This document shows positions 20,467 through 21,363 of a DNA stretch of 21,363 nt, in pieces. The stretch is taken from positions 1 through 21,363 of the forward strand of contig CALWFX010000012.1 in NCBI GenBank assembly GCA_944377765.1. Reading direction: 5' to 3'. The position numbers and the translations under genes were made by a program. Positions within the stretch are counted from its first letter, which is position 1, and every line of letters starts with the position of its first letter. The notes beneath the pieces are model-generated. The model did no database searches and had not been told where the DNA came from. It worked only from the letters and a program-made list of their open reading frames with translations. Source of the stretch: an uncultured Clostridia bacterium. Its GTDB lineage: Bacteria > Bacillota > Clostridia > Christensenellales > UBA1242.

Positions 20467-21363
20467 TTAGCCACGCTTAGAATATCTATGAACACTTAAA
20501 CAAACCCCAACACCAGCCATGAAAACAGCAACTGATGTTCCACCACTTGAAATAAATGGAAGTGGAAGTCCTGTTGGTGGAATTGAACCTGTAACAACCG
20601 CAACATTTAAAAGCGTTTGAACTGCAATAATAATTCCCACTCCGCACGCAAGCAGACACCCGAATCTATCTTTTGCATTAAGTCCTATCTTTATCAAAAA
20701 ATAAACTAAAACTGCAAATATAGTTAAAAGTAAAATTCCACCAATAAGCCCAAATTCTTCGCCAATAATGGAAAAGATAAAATCTGATTCTGCAAAAGGC
20801 AAGAAAAGATATTTTTGTCTTGAATTGAAAAGTCCAACCCCAAAAAGACCACCATTCCCAAGGCTGTATAAAGATTGAATAAGTTGAAAGCCTTCGCCTT
20901 GTGGAGAAATCCAAGGGTCAAGAAAAGCAAACAACCTTTTCATTCTGTATGGCTCTGCTAAAATTAAAAGTGGAACACACGCTCCAGCAATTCCAGAGAA
21001 AAGCAAAGTATGCTTTTTATTTATTCCGCCAATAATAAGCATGAAAAAAGTTACAAATGCCAAACACATTGTAACACTCATGCTAGGCTCAATGATAACA
21101 AGCAAACACAAAACACCAGCAACAATAAGCGCAGGTAAAAGCCCTTTAAAAGTTTTTATCTTGTCATAATTTTCTGATAAGTAACTTGCCAAAAACAAAA
21201 CAAGTGCAAATTTGGTAATTTCCGAAGGTTGAATTGATATTCCAAAAAAATTCACCCAACGATTTGCTCCATAACTTTGAACACCAAAGCCTGGAACAAA
21301 AACCAGAACAAGCAAAACAACACAAACTGCCAAAATGATATATCTAAATTTTTTCAAAAGATG
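20467..21363 (-). CDS. FtsW/SpoVE-type peptidoglycan polymerase, 5' end outside the window
   Basis: SEDS-family glycan polymerase of division (FtsW) or spore cortex (SpoVE). The visible 298 residues lack the first two or so membrane helices; the frame runs through the window edge, and the TTG at 21357 is internal, so the gene is partial. Family signatures are GANRWVNFFGISIQPSEITK, RMKRLFAFLDPW, the long outer loop GEGFQLIQSLYSLGNGGLFG with FLPFAESDFIFSIIGEEFG, and PPTGLPLPFISSGGTS near the end. The position in the dcw cluster before murA suits either FtsW or SpoVE; the sequence here does not separate them. Confidence 0.93.
   Translation of the reverse strand, partial: HLLKKFRYIILAVCVVLLVLVFVPGFGVQSYGANRWVNFFGISIQPSEITKFALVLFLASYLSENYDKIKTFKGLLPALIVAGVLCLLVIIEPSMSVTMCLAFVTFFMLIIGGINKKHTLLFSGIAGACVPLLILAEPYRMKRLFAFLDPWISPQGEGFQLIQSLYSLGNGGLFGVGLFNSRQKYLFLPFAESDFIFSIIGEEFGLIGGILLLTIFAVLVYFLIKIGLNAKDRFGCLLACGVGIIIAVQTLLNVAVVTGSIPPTGLPLPFISSGGTSVAVFMAGVGVCLSVHRYSKRG

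Overview
The window reads as a chromosomal segment of a strongly AT-rich, endospore-forming, Gram-positive bacterium, probably an uncultured member of the Clostridia. The evidence is the sporulation set (spoIVA, spoIIGA-sigE-sigG, a YlmC/YmxH-family gene), a dcw-type division and cell-wall cluster (ftsW/spoVE, murA, ftsQ, ftsA, ftsZ), Shine-Dalgarno sites of the AAGGAG type, and intergenic regions made almost entirely of A and T.

Layout, left to right. A chloramphenicol-acetyltransferase-like gene (+) faces spoIVA (-) across a shared terminator. Next on the minus strand come a small four-TM membrane protein, the overlapping operon der-plsY-yjbR, a two-TM zinc-ribbon protein and feoA-feoB. The plus-strand pair nrdR plus a 66-aa unknown gene follows, under tandem NrdR boxes 31 bp apart. 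Then the minus strand carries, in transcription order, spoIIGA-sigE, sigG and the ylmC-like gene, as in the classical spoIIG region beside ftsZ. A 230-aa unknown plus-strand gene with a perfect-consensus promoter lies between ftsZ and spoIIGA. FtsZ and ftsA each have a promoter. A plus-strand serS follows, then a gene-free element (16919-17283), a broken lipoprotein gene, ftsQ (TTG start, overlapping murA), murA, a very AT-rich spacer and a 5'-truncated ftsW/spoVE that runs off the window. SerS, the element and the lipoprotein gene separate ftsQ from ftsA. No murG is present between ftsW/spoVE and murA.

The strongest unexplained signal is the 365-bp element. It contains at least ten perfect short hairpins with different arm sequences, joined by nearly constant 7-nt linkers. 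The linkers switch to their reverse complement at the centre, so left and right linkers can pair in register. The predicted fold is a ladder of stacked four-way junctions with a hairpin on each side. I do not recognise it as any known RNA or DNA element. Next to it, the lipoprotein gene has a nine-G tract and two same-direction frameshifts, which suggests phase variation or decay.

Other regulatory points: several genes (der, the lipoprotein, perhaps the ylmC-like gene) have a -10 element exactly 6 nt before an ATG with no Shine-Dalgarno, as expected for leaderless mRNAs. SigG has a SigG-like promoter of its own. The sigG and serS stop codons lie inside their terminator hairpins. All calls come from reading the sequence; no search or folding program was run.
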